This document shows positions 1-8,624 of a stretch of DNA of 8,624 nt, one piece after another. Made by a program: the position numbers and the translations under genes. Within the stretch, counting starts at the first letter, position 1. Every line of letters begins with the position of its first letter. Under the pieces are notes generated by a model. It was not told where the DNA came from. It did not search any database and was given only the letters and a program-made list of their open reading frames with translations. This DNA is from JBAVVD01 sp049697115 (lineage in GTDB: Bacteria; Acidobacteriota; Aminicenantia; Aminicenantales; UBA4085): the NCBI GenBank assembly GCA_049697115.1, contig JBAVVD010000049.1, positions 1 to 8,624 of the forward strand. The letters are read 5' to 3'.

Positions 1-63
1 CATCACCCCTGGCGGAGATATAATCCTGCGCTCCATCACAACAGCTATCTGGAGAGGATCTAA
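1..63 (+). CDS. C-terminal fragment of an IS transposase (partial, enters from left edge)
   Basis: Frame 1 is open from the window edge to a TAA at 61-63 and encodes 20 residues that include HHPWRRYNP. A tail with H-P-W-R close to the stop is, from memory, common at the C-terminus of DDE-type transposases of the IS21/IS481-like kind. The reading is supported by what follows: two copies of a GGACATTTTCA-type repeat start 16 bases after the stop, as expected for transposase-binding repeats at an element's end. The catalytic domain lies outside the window, so the family is an inference. A chance open frame of 20 codons cannot be excluded. Confidence 0.5.
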   Translation, partial: HHPWRRYNPALHHNSYLERI

Positions 64-78
64 AAGAATGAGAAAACC

Positions 79-120
79 GGACATTTTCACGTTGCTAAGA
101 ATAGGACATATTCATGTTGC
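79..120 (+). repeat. Two imperfect 17-bp direct repeats, 25-bp period (IS-end type)
   Basis: GGACATTTTCACGTTGC at 79-95 and GGACATATTCATGTTGC at 104-120 agree at 15 of 17 positions and are separated by 8 bases. Multiple short repeats inside the terminus are typical transposase-binding sites of IS21-like elements. The repeats are seen directly; their role is inferred. Confidence 0.65.
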
Positions 121-150
121 CTTGACACAGGCAATTCAAAAAGAGGTTCA

Positions 151-171
151 AAAAAAAGCAGCATTTCCTGC
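151..171 (-). terminator. Weak candidate terminator for the pilin operon
   Basis: Read on the minus strand, a short GCAG/CTGC stem with a 6-nt loop is followed by a run of seven or more T residues. It lies about 40 nt after the last pilin stop and before the IS end, which is where a terminator is expected. The stem is only 4 bp, so this is weak. Confidence 0.25.
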
Positions 172-208
172 GGCTTCGGGGGAGTGTGTTTCAAGCGGCG
201 AAGCTTTT

Positions 209-634
209 TTAATTCAGCCGTGTGATTTTTATCCTTCCCGAGATGGCGAGGGAGATTTTGTAACGTCCCCAGGCGTTGGAGACCATAATTGAAGCCATAT
301 TCGAGACCGTCCCTTCCGGATGAAAAATGGGGCAGTTATTGGCTTCGATTCTGACTCCCTCCAGAAGATGCCACTCGTCCCGTTTCCATTCTTTTTGGGC
401 GTCATCGTACTTTTCGAATTCATAGCCCGCAGAGGAAAACTTCGTTCGAACAGAAACGCCGTTGAATATCGATTTGTATCGAGCATGATTCAGTGCCGTG
501 TTGACCTTCCAAACAGCGCTCTCAAGCCTGTATTTGGGGGCCAAATCAAGCAGGGAGACGGAGGCGATATAAATGAGCCCGGCGAGAATGAACAAAGAGA
601 CAACAGCTTCGATAAGAGAGAATCCTTTGCTCAC
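209..634 (-). CDS. GspH/FimT-like minor pilin (pseudopilin)
   Basis: A 141-residue prepilin-like protein starting (M)SKG then FSLIEAVVSLFILAG. The site G4/F5 with Glu at mature position 5 is the classic prepilin peptidase and N-methylation motif, followed by a hydrophobic helix to about residue 28. The C-terminal half (F-H-P-E-G, then a strand ending in S-G-R-I-K) resembles GspH/FimT pseudopilins, and the length suits that family. I chose the GTG at 634 over the upstream ATG at 649: GGAGG at 643-647 lies 8 nt before the GTG, and the GTG overlaps the upstream TGA as GTGA, the usual coupled arrangement. The ATG has no Shine-Dalgarno sequence. The protein would sit in the inner membrane and join a type IV pilus or type II secretion pseudopilus. 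It is the last gene of the operon. Confidence 0.87.
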   Translation of the reverse strand: MSKGFSLIEAVVSLFILAGLIYIASVSLLDLAPKYRLESAVWKVNTALNHARYKSIFNGVSVRTKFSSAGYEFEKYDDAQKEWKRDEWHLLEGVRIEANNCPIFHPEGTVSNMASIMVSNAWGRYKISLAISGRIKITRLN

Positions 635-2232
635 GATATGTCCCTCCATTCCAGAGGAGTGAGAGAGAGTATATGGAGAAGTGGAGTGGCCGCTGGGAGA
701 GAATTTTCCGGATAAAAGTTTTCATCAAAAAGCCTGGTGTCAAAAGCGATCTGAAGAACATTTCCCCCGGATTTGAAATCAACGGTTTGAAGGCTTCCCA
801 TGAGATTCACGGTTTTTCCCTCGCCCGCGATGGTAAAGCCCTCTCCTCCGGCGGTTAAATGCGCCTGAATTTTCATGTCCGGGGGAGCATTTCCACTAAC
901 GACAATTCCTCCCTCCTTTTCTTCATTTTCGAGCAAGTCCTTGCCCATCGAACAAATGATGAGATGGGACTTTCCGTCTTTCATATAAGGCAGGCCTCCC
1001 TGCCATCTGAGCCCTTGGTGAATAAGGTGGGCAGTGAGAATGATTTTTTCCGCGCAAATGATGGTGAGACTCACGCCTTGGAGAACAGACTCGACGTCTT
1101 CGTCTCCGGCCCGCACCGCTTCGCCTGATGCGTCGATGATTCCTCCGCCGAGAGAGCGGATTTTTCCGTTGACGGCGATAACGCCCTGTGGAATGTGGTC
1201 ATAGGAATACGTCTCTTCCGGTGTAAGGAAGATGGTCCGGTTTTTTGTAAGGCTGAATTTGAGCACCCACAAGCCCTCTTCCATGCGGAAAAAAACGACC
1301 TGAAAATCTTCTTCGATAGCCAGAATCATCTCTTCCACATCCCCCTGGACATAGATACCGCCGAGCCCAGGGCCGTTATTGATGAGATAGACTCCCTCCG
1401 GAACAGGCGCATTGATTTGTTCCAGGCCGAGGGCGCCGCGGAGTTCCATCCGGGACAGGTCCCAGGGGTGAAAAATCTTGATGTTGAGCGCTTTGCCCAG
1501 GAGCGTGCTGGCCTCATCCGGGATGATTTTTTCTGCAACGATGCTGGTGGACGGTTGAACCTGATTTTCCGGGGAGGAGAGGAAGGCGATATTGTTGATT
1601 TCTTTAAACTGCTCCTTTTGTTCATTGCCCAGCTTTTTATTGATGAGAAGCGGAAAATAGGAAAGCGGGATGCGGCCACTGAGCACCTTCAAGGAGGCTT
1701 CAAGAATGGCCTTTCTCTTGGGAATGAAGTTTTTCAGTCGACCCTCAGAAACAAACGCCGCCTTGTATTTTCCGAGAAAGTAATATTCTCTTTCCGTTAT
1801 CCCTTCCCAAAATAACTCGGTTGAACAGGCCCAGGCCTGTTCGTTCCGCTCTTCCCTGACTTCTGAGGGAAAAATTTTTCCCAGAGCTTCTTCAACAACG
1901 GCCTTCCCCCCGCTCCGGCAGCTTTTTCTGAGTTCCTCATAGTGCTCCGGAGTGAGAAAGGAAGGAGCGTCCCGGGAAGAGACGAGGATTGCGAGGTCAT
2001 TGAATCCGCGTTTGATTCCATTCTCAGCCGTGTATTCCAGAATCAGGCGATTTTTCTTATAGGCGCTGATTTTCAAACTGATCCGTGAAAGAAAAATCAG
2101 ACTCAGGCCGACCGTGCTGAAAAGGAAATACATAAAAACAGCGATCAATGTAACAGCGCCCTTTTTTGTTTTTTTGAGGCGCTTATCGAACAGAGGCAAA
2201 GGCCAGATTCTTGGGAAATACCGACATTTCAT
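631..2232 (-). CDS. Large PilX-like minor pilin with a DUF4900-like C-terminal region
   Basis: A 533-residue protein. A basic leader of 25 residues (RLKKTKKG) ends at G25, then A26-VTLIAVFMYFLFS starts a hydrophobic helix to about residue 49. Mature position 5 is Ile, not Glu, as in GspK and many PilX proteins. The stretch E66-Y-T-A-E-N-G-I matches the PilX N-terminal pattern (A-E-x-G-I after the helix). Residues about 292-430 contain G-I-Y-V-Q-G-D-V, G-V-I-A-V-N-G-K-I and L-T-I-I-C-A-E-K-I-I-L, a beta-rich pattern like DUF4900-type domains found on large PilX-like proteins (recognised from memory). I see no helix-hairpin-helix region of GspK type, so PilX is preferred. ATG 2232 is chosen over TTG 2262 because AAGGAG at 2240-2245 precedes it by 7 nt. 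It overlaps the PilW-like gene by 50 nt. It is much longer than the ~150-200 residues of classic PilX. Confidence 0.8.
   Translation of the reverse strand: MKCRYFPRIWPLPLFDKRLKKTKKGAVTLIAVFMYFLFSTVGLSLIFLSRISLKISAYKKNRLILEYTAENGIKRGFNDLAILVSSRDAPSFLTPEHYEELRKSCRSGGKAVVEEALGKIFPSEVREERNEQAWACSTELFWEGITEREYYFLGKYKAAFVSEGRLKNFIPKRKAILEASLKVLSGRIPLSYFPLLINKKLGNEQKEQFKEINNIAFLSSPENQVQPSTSIVAEKIIPDEASTLLGKALNIKIFHPWDLSRMELRGALGLEQINAPVPEGVYLINNGPGLGGIYVQGDVEEMILAIEEDFQVVFFRMEEGLWVLKFSLTKNRTIFLTPEETYSYDHIPQGVIAVNGKIRSLGGGIIDASGEAVRAGDEDVESVLQGVSLTIICAEKIILTAHLIHQGLRWQGGLPYMKDGKSHLIICSMGKDLLENEEKEGGIVVSGNAPPDMKIQAHLTAGGEGFTIAGEGKTVNLMGSLQTVDFKSGGNVLQIAFDTRLFDENFYPENSLPAATPLLHILSLTPLEWRDIS
643..647 (-). 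promoter_or_regulatory. Ribosome binding site deciding the GTG start of the GspH-like gene
   Basis: GGAGG on the minus strand with an 8-nt spacer to GTG (634-632). It lies inside the end of the upstream gene and overlaps the competing ATG at 649-647, which argues against that ATG as the start. Confidence 0.65.
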
Positions 2233-2893
2233 AGAAATTCTCCTTGCTTTTTTGAAGGTCAAATCTTATATGCGCCAGATTGGCCGTCCCCACATAGTCG
2301 ACATGGAAAGTATCCACTTCCTCAAGCAGAGGCTGAGGGGAACTGGAATTCACCTTCCGGCGGAGGATATTTCTCCCGGCATCCAGATAGAGCGAGATTC
2401 TTTCCAGGAGGAGAAGCTGGCTTTCTTCTTTTAAATAAGAAAAATTTAGGGGGGAGGAGAGGGTGAGGCTTTCTTTATCCACTGCGTGGATTGTCTGGAT
2501 TTCACCTTTGTTGCTGTCAGAAATACAGACTTCTCTTCCTGGCTTTAAGCCGGAGGTGTCTTCAAGATGAACGTTTACCTGTCCCGAATATATGTCTTTG
2601 GAAAGGAGAAGCGTTTTTTCACGGCGGCAGAGAACGAGGGAATCCTCTTTAATCTCAAGACCTTTGAGTAATCCCAGGCTTATGGGTTTGAGCAGTCCTT
2701 GCCCGCTTTTCAAAATGTCGATTTTCATTTTGTCCATGGCGGAAACGGCGCTTTCCCGGGTTTCCTGCACCGACTTAAGCTTGAAAAAGAGCGTCCGCGT
2801 TGTTCCAAAAAACTCAAGCGCGGAAAAAACGACCAGCGAAAATACGGCCAGGCTGATCAGGCTTTCAATCAGAGAAAATCCGTTCTGTTTCAT
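2183..2893 (-). CDS. PilW/GspJ-like minor pilin
   Basis: A 236-residue protein beginning MKQNG then FSLIESLISLAVFSLVVFS. G5/F6 with Glu at mature position 5 is a perfect prepilin motif, and the helix runs to about residue 30. After it comes D-K-M-K-I-D-I-L-K-S-G-Q-G, resembling the 'di..aG' segment common in PilW and GspJ. The C-terminal part has V-D-T-F-H-V-D-Y-V and A-H-I-R-F-D-L, typical of the closing strands of the family, and the length fits. The start lies 2 nt after the stop of the PilV-like gene; its own Shine-Dalgarno is weak (GGGAT), so coupling is likely. In type II systems GspJ pairs with GspI and GspK at the pseudopilus tip; the neighbours here are the matching three types. PilW rather than GspJ is preferred because the next gene looks like PilX. 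Confidence 0.86.
   Translation of the reverse strand: MKQNGFSLIESLISLAVFSLVVFSALEFFGTTRTLFFKLKSVQETRESAVSAMDKMKIDILKSGQGLLKPISLGLLKGLEIKEDSLVLCRREKTLLLSKDIYSGQVNVHLEDTSGLKPGREVCISDSNKGEIQTIHAVDKESLTLSSPLNFSYLKEESQLLLLERISLYLDAGRNILRRKVNSSSPQPLLEEVDTFHVDYVGTANLAHIRFDLQKSKENFYEMSVFPKNLAFASVR
2240..2245 (-). promoter_or_regulatory. Ribosome binding site deciding the PilX-like start
   Basis: AAGGAG on the minus strand, 7 nt before ATG 2232-2230 and inside the coding sequence of the upstream PilW-like gene. It complements the CCTCC at the 3' end of the 16S (5471-5475) in the same window. Confidence 0.7.
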
Positions 2894-2895
2894 GT

Positions 2896-3309
2896 TTAAA
2901 ATCCCAGGTGCCGGGAAATAAGAAGAACGATCCCTGCCGTTATGTGGGGACCAGTCTCTGGGGAAATTTCAATGGAAATGCGTTTCATGTCGGACGAGAC
3001 ATCATCGATTTTCCATTCTCTCCGGAAAGCCGGCCCGGCCATGCCTCCCCCAATGAGCTCGCTGGCAGATTTGGACCGAAGCGCTTCACTTTCAAAAAGA
3101 GAGGACTTCAGGGCTTCCAGCTTCGAGGCCAGAAGCTCAGCCGCCTTTATGTTGGTTTCAGATTTCCTTTTTGCCTGAAGGGAATAAATGATAATCTCGG
3201 CGGTCCCGGTGATGAAAAAAGCAACGAGAGCCATGGAGAGAAGAACCTCAATCAGGCCGTATCCTTTTCTTTTTTTATTCGTTAGAGAAAGGGTTTTATC
3301 TGCATTCAT
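2896..3309 (-). CDS. PilV/GspI-like minor pilin
   Basis: A 137-residue protein with a 16-residue leader (ending NKKRKG) followed by YGLIEVLLSMALVAFFITG. G16/Y17 with Glu at mature position 5 fits the prepilin peptidase site, with Tyr in place of the usual Phe. After the helix, A-A-E-L-L-A-S-K-L-E-A-L-K-S is the amphipathic segment seen in PilV and GspI proteins. The start is ATG 3309 because AAGGAG (3316-3321) stands 6 nt upstream. A TTG at 3339 and an ATG at 3324 in the same frame lack such a site, and the 3324 ATG would place the Shine-Dalgarno sequence inside the gene. It is the first gene of the operon, about 190 nt downstream of a sigma-54-like promoter. Confidence 0.85.
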   Translation of the reverse strand: MNADKTLSLTNKKRKGYGLIEVLLSMALVAFFITGTAEIIIYSLQAKRKSETNIKAAELLASKLEALKSSLFESEALRSKSASELIGGGMAGPAFRREWKIDDVSSDMKRISIEISPETGPHITAGIVLLISRHLGF

Positions 3310-3315
3310 CAGACT

Positions 3316-3321
3316 CTCCTT
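3316..3321 (-). promoter_or_regulatory. Ribosome binding site deciding the PilV-like start
   Basis: AAGGAG on the minus strand with a 6-nt spacer to ATG 3309-3307. Confidence 0.7.
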
Positions 3322-3507
3322 CATTGCTGGAATTATCAATCTGGAGTATTCATAAATTGCCGTCCAATACCACTTTTCCGGGATTCATGAATGATCCAGG
3401 TTAATAATTTTAAACATTGGCCGCAGATGCCTGTCCCAGTGCTCCTTTTTAAATATTGAGGAGGAAAATTTTAAAGCCTCAACTTCAATTCCAGAGAGAT
3501 TATATTA

Positions 3508-3523
3508 AGCAGTTAACGTGCCA
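3508..3523 (-). promoter_or_regulatory. Putative sigma-54 promoter of the minor pilin operon
   Basis: On the minus strand, TGGCACGTTAACTGCT matches the RpoN consensus TGGCAC-G-N4-TTGCW except for one base, with the invariant GG and GC separated by exactly 10 nt. The predicted transcript starts near 3497, giving a leader of about 190 nt to the PilV-like ATG. Sigma-54 with the PilR activator drives pilin genes in several bacteria, so the placement makes sense. A TATAAT (3504-3499) lies just downstream without a recognisable -35, so a sigma-70 alternative remains possible. Confidence 0.55.
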
Positions 3524-3530
3524 GGCGGCT

Positions 3531-3549
3531 TCAGACAAGGTATCAGACA
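3531..3549 (-). repeat. TGTCTGA direct repeats, 12-bp period, next to the sigma-54 site
   Basis: TGTCTGA occurs at 3549-3543 and 3537-3531 on the minus strand, 7 bases upstream of the -24 element. PilR sites are described as TGTC-containing repeats, but enhancers for sigma-54 usually lie further upstream. A regulator site is therefore only a suggestion. Confidence 0.35.
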
Positions 3550-3734
3550 GGAACTGAAAAACAGCAAGGAAAGGTGTTGCCAATGGTTGTCGCTTCAGGG
3601 AAGAATTTCCTCTTTTTACGTAAACCAATGGAGACAGTTCCTCGGTCGCTTCGGTATTTCCGGATATTATCCTTGAATGAATCCACATCCAGTGGATAAG
3701 AACCAAATTTATTAAAAAAATGGAGAAAAAAGGC

Positions 3735-3763
3735 TTGACATTTATGCGAATTATCCCTACTAT
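3735..3763 (+). promoter_or_regulatory. Strong sigma-70-type promoter of the rRNA operon
   Basis: TTGACA (3735-3740), a 17-nt spacer and TACTAT (3758-3763), preceded by an A/T-rich tract that may act as an UP element. Transcription would start near 3770, leaving a leader of about 170 nt before the 16S. This is the best promoter match upstream of the rRNA genes; I saw no second one of equal quality. Confidence 0.8.
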
Positions 3764-3775
3764 ATTGTCAGCTAT

Positions 3776-3824
3776 CTCTTCTGGCAACCGAAGAGGTTGC
3801 GCACTCATAAAAAACTCAGAAGAG
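3776..3824 (+). other. Nested hairpin in the rRNA leader
   Basis: CTCTTCTG (3776-3783) pairs perfectly with CAGAAGAG (3817-3824) and encloses an inner stem GCAACC (3784-3789)/GGTTGC (3795-3800) stacked directly on it. No U tract follows, so it is not a terminator. It begins only a few bases after the predicted transcription start. Confidence 0.6.
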
Positions 3825-3830
3825 TGAAGT

Positions 3831-3852
3831 TTCTCTCTCGGGATAGAGAGAA
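3831..3852 (+). other. Second leader hairpin
   Basis: TTCTCTCT (3831-3838) and AGAGAGAA (3845-3852) form an 8-bp stem with loop CGGGAT. It sits between the nested hairpin and the boxA-like site; its role is unknown. Confidence 0.55.
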
Positions 3853-3856
3853 GGTA

Positions 3857-3867
3857 GATCTTTGAAA
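3857..3867 (+). promoter_or_regulatory. boxA-like antitermination element, leader copy
   Basis: GATCTTTGAAA resembles the boxA core (TGCTCTTTAACA in E. coli) bound by NusB/S10 to make rRNA transcription resist termination. A second copy beginning GATCTTTGA stands before the 23S at 5883, the expected paired arrangement. Confidence 0.5.
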
Positions 3868-3869
3868 CC

Positions 3870-3882
3870 AAAAAGCGGAGCG
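3870..3882 (+). other. 16S precursor processing stem, 5' arm
   Basis: AAAAAGCGGAGCG is the exact reverse complement of 5511-5523 beyond the 16S 3' end. The two arms enclose the whole 16S and form a 13-bp stem of the kind cut by RNase III. Confidence 0.8.
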
Positions 3883-3915
3883 ACATTGATTGATCCGATT
3901 TGCCAAATCAACTCG

Positions 3916-3939
3916 TAAAGAACTCGCAAGAGTTCTTTA
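3916..3939 (+). other. Perfect hairpin with GNRA tetraloop just before the 16S 5' end
   Basis: TAAAGAACTC (3916-3925) and GAGTTCTTTA (3930-3939) form a 10-bp perfect stem closed by GCAA. It ends one base before the predicted mature 5' end at 3941, so it could guide 5' maturation or pre-16S folding. Confidence 0.7.
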
Positions 3940-3940
3940 T

Positions 3941-5478
<1,538 letters not shown>

Positions 5479-5600
5479 CAAAGGAGAGCAAAGAGGAAAG
5501 ATCATTTGTCCGCTCCGCTTTTTTTTTGTATTGGATTCGCTGGTTGGAGTGGGCTAAGTGCGAAGGCACATGCTCTGACCAAAGGGACGAACGCTGAGTT
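5479..5600 (+). other. 16S to tRNA-Ile spacer with 3' arm of the 16S processing stem
   Basis: No gene. CGCTCCGCTTTTT at 5511-5523 pairs with 3870-3882 upstream of the 16S. The T run could be mistaken for a terminator, but its G/C-rich part has its partner upstream of the 16S and not nearby. A small GTGC/GCAC hairpin with loop GAAG lies at 5558-5569. Confidence 0.75.
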
Positions 5601-5677
<77 letters not shown>

Positions 5678-5743
5678 AAACTTCTGCGAGCGAACAGTTG
5701 GGCGGAGCGCTGGCAACAGCCGGTCTCTTGGAGATAAGGCGTT

Positions 5744-5819
5744 GGGGCTGTAGCTCAATTGGGAGAGCGCCGGTTTTGCACGCCGGAGGTCGCCGGTTCG
5801 ATTCCGGTCAGCTCCACCA
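5744..5819 (+). tRNA. tRNA-Ala (anticodon UGC)
   Basis: A 76-nt cloverleaf: acceptor GGGGCTG/CAGCTCC with one G-U pair, D-stem GCTC/GAGC, anticodon stem CCGGT/GCCGG with anticodon TGC at 5777-5779, T-arm CCGGTTCGATTCCGG and an encoded CCA. It lies 66 nt after tRNA-Ile and 114 nt before the 23S. Confidence 0.97.
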
Positions 5820-5882
5820 GACATCAATCAGCTGAATATTGAAAGTTTCCTCAAGGTTTTGGGGAAAGAATAGATACATTGA

Positions 5883-5896
5883 GATCTTTGACAATC
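5883..5896 (+). promoter_or_regulatory. boxA-like antitermination element before the 23S
   Basis: GATCTTTGACAATC is close to the boxA of E. coli rRNA operons (CTTTAACAAT core) and shares GATCTTTGA with the leader copy at 3857. The position just ahead of the 23S is standard for the spacer boxA. Confidence 0.55.
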
Positions 5897-5917
5897 GAAA
5901 AATGCGGCATTTTTTGT

Positions 5918-5933
5918 CTTGACCAGACTTTAT

Positions 5934-5940
<7 letters not shown>
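5918..5940 (+). other. Hairpin spanning the 23S 5' end
   Basis: CTTGACC (5918-5924) pairs with GGTCAAG (5934-5940), the first seven bases of the predicted mature 23S, with a 9-nt loop. It would compete with the terminal helix that the 23S 5' end forms with its 3' end, so it may be a transient precursor structure. Confidence 0.5.

Positions 5941-8624
<2,684 letters not shown>

Larger units (their letters stand above)
1..129 (+). mobile_element. Right end of an IS21/IS481-like insertion sequence (partial)
   Basis: This combines the transposase-like tail (1-63) with two degenerate direct repeats (79-95 and 104-120), followed by CTTGACACA. Several IS families of this type carry short tandem binding sites inside each end and terminate in CA, so the outer boundary is put at about 127-129. 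The exact end and any target duplication cannot be fixed because the left end is missing. The element is convergent with the pilin operon, whose last stop codon is 80 bases away. Confidence 0.5.
3310..3734. other. Divergent intergenic region between pilin and rRNA operons
   Basis: No gene is supported here. The minus strand carries the predicted pilin promoter and a leader of about 190 nt without a clear terminator or riboswitch. Small symmetrical elements include ATTCATGAAT at 3383-3392, GGATATTATCC at 3662-3672 and an ATCCAC/GTGGAT hairpin at 3681-3697. The last ~30 bases (3705-3734) are A/T-rich and could be an UP element for the rRNA promoter. A 128-codon open frame at 3886-3500 on the minus strand has no protein-like features and crosses the rRNA promoter. 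Confidence 0.6.

Noticed and set aside
68..292. Plus-strand open frame of 74 codons starting at the IS end
   Set aside because: Its first residues are a translation of the IS terminal repeats and the rest lies opposite the end of the GspH-like gene; no ribosome binding site or protein-like features.
320..3285. Several plus-strand open frames opposite the pilin genes (for example 1195-1815 and 2908-3285)
   Set aside because: They are antisense to genes with clear prepilin motifs, good Shine-Dalgarno sites and tight spacing, and show no recognisable domains.
3499..3504. TATAAT on the minus strand as the main pilin promoter
   Set aside because: No -35-like hexamer or extended -10 at the right distance; kept only as an alternative to the sigma-54 site.
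3500..3886. Minus-strand open frame of 128 codons in the intergenic region
   Set aside because: It would cross the rRNA promoter and leader hairpins, ends at the pilin promoter, and has no plausible start site or domain.
5511..5529. G/C-rich sequence followed by nine T residues after the 16S, looking like a terminator
   Set aside because: No local partner for a hairpin; it pairs exactly with 3870-3882 and is the 3' arm of the 16S processing stem.
5898..5915. AAAAATG-CGG-CATTTTT hairpin with T run as an intrinsic terminator
   Set aside because: Very A/T-rich stem inside an rRNA operon, just after a boxA-like site and before the 23S; more likely a processing or spacer structure.

Overview
The window is bacterial DNA. 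It holds a four-gene operon of type IV pilin-like (minor pilin/pseudopilin) proteins on the minus strand. Diverging from it on the plus strand is a ribosomal RNA operon (16S, tRNA-Ile, tRNA-Ala, 23S) that runs off the right edge. The 16S is full length, with intact conserved segments and a normal anti-Shine-Dalgarno end, so the organism is a bacterium. I could not match it to a familiar phylum. The wording around 4300-4520 looks like an uncultivated deep-branching group (Omnitrophota- or Nitrospirota-like are guesses only).

Left edge (1 to about 129): the last 20 codons of a plus-strand transposase-like gene, then two imperfect copies of a GGACATTTTCA-type repeat. Together they look like the right end of an IS21/IS481-like insertion sequence that sits just beyond the 3' end of the pilin operon.

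Minus strand, read right to left (3309 to 209): a PilV/GspI-like, a PilW/GspJ-like, a large PilX-like and a GspH/FimT-like protein. The genes are separated by 2 nt or overlap by 50 nt and 4 nt, so they are probably translated as a coupled set. All four carry a prepilin leader and an N-terminal hydrophobic helix. In known systems such proteins form the initiating or tip complex of a type IV pilus or type II secretion pseudopilus. The major pilin, motor ATPases, platform protein and prepilin peptidase are not in the window.

Intergenic region (3310-3940): a near-consensus sigma-54-type promoter (TGGCAC/TGCT, 3523-3508) faces the pilin genes. A strong sigma-70-type promoter (3735-3763) faces the rRNA operon. 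The rRNA leader contains three strong hairpins, a boxA-like element and the 5' arm of the 16S processing stem.

Right part (3941-8624): 16S rRNA, a spacer with the matching 3' processing arm, tRNA-Ile(GAU), tRNA-Ala(UGC), a second boxA-like element, and the first ~2.69 kb of 23S rRNA. No 5S gene is reached. I found no evidence of a new defence, CRISPR or other exotic system. The most interesting items are the regulation and composition of the minor pilin operon and the adjoining IS end.
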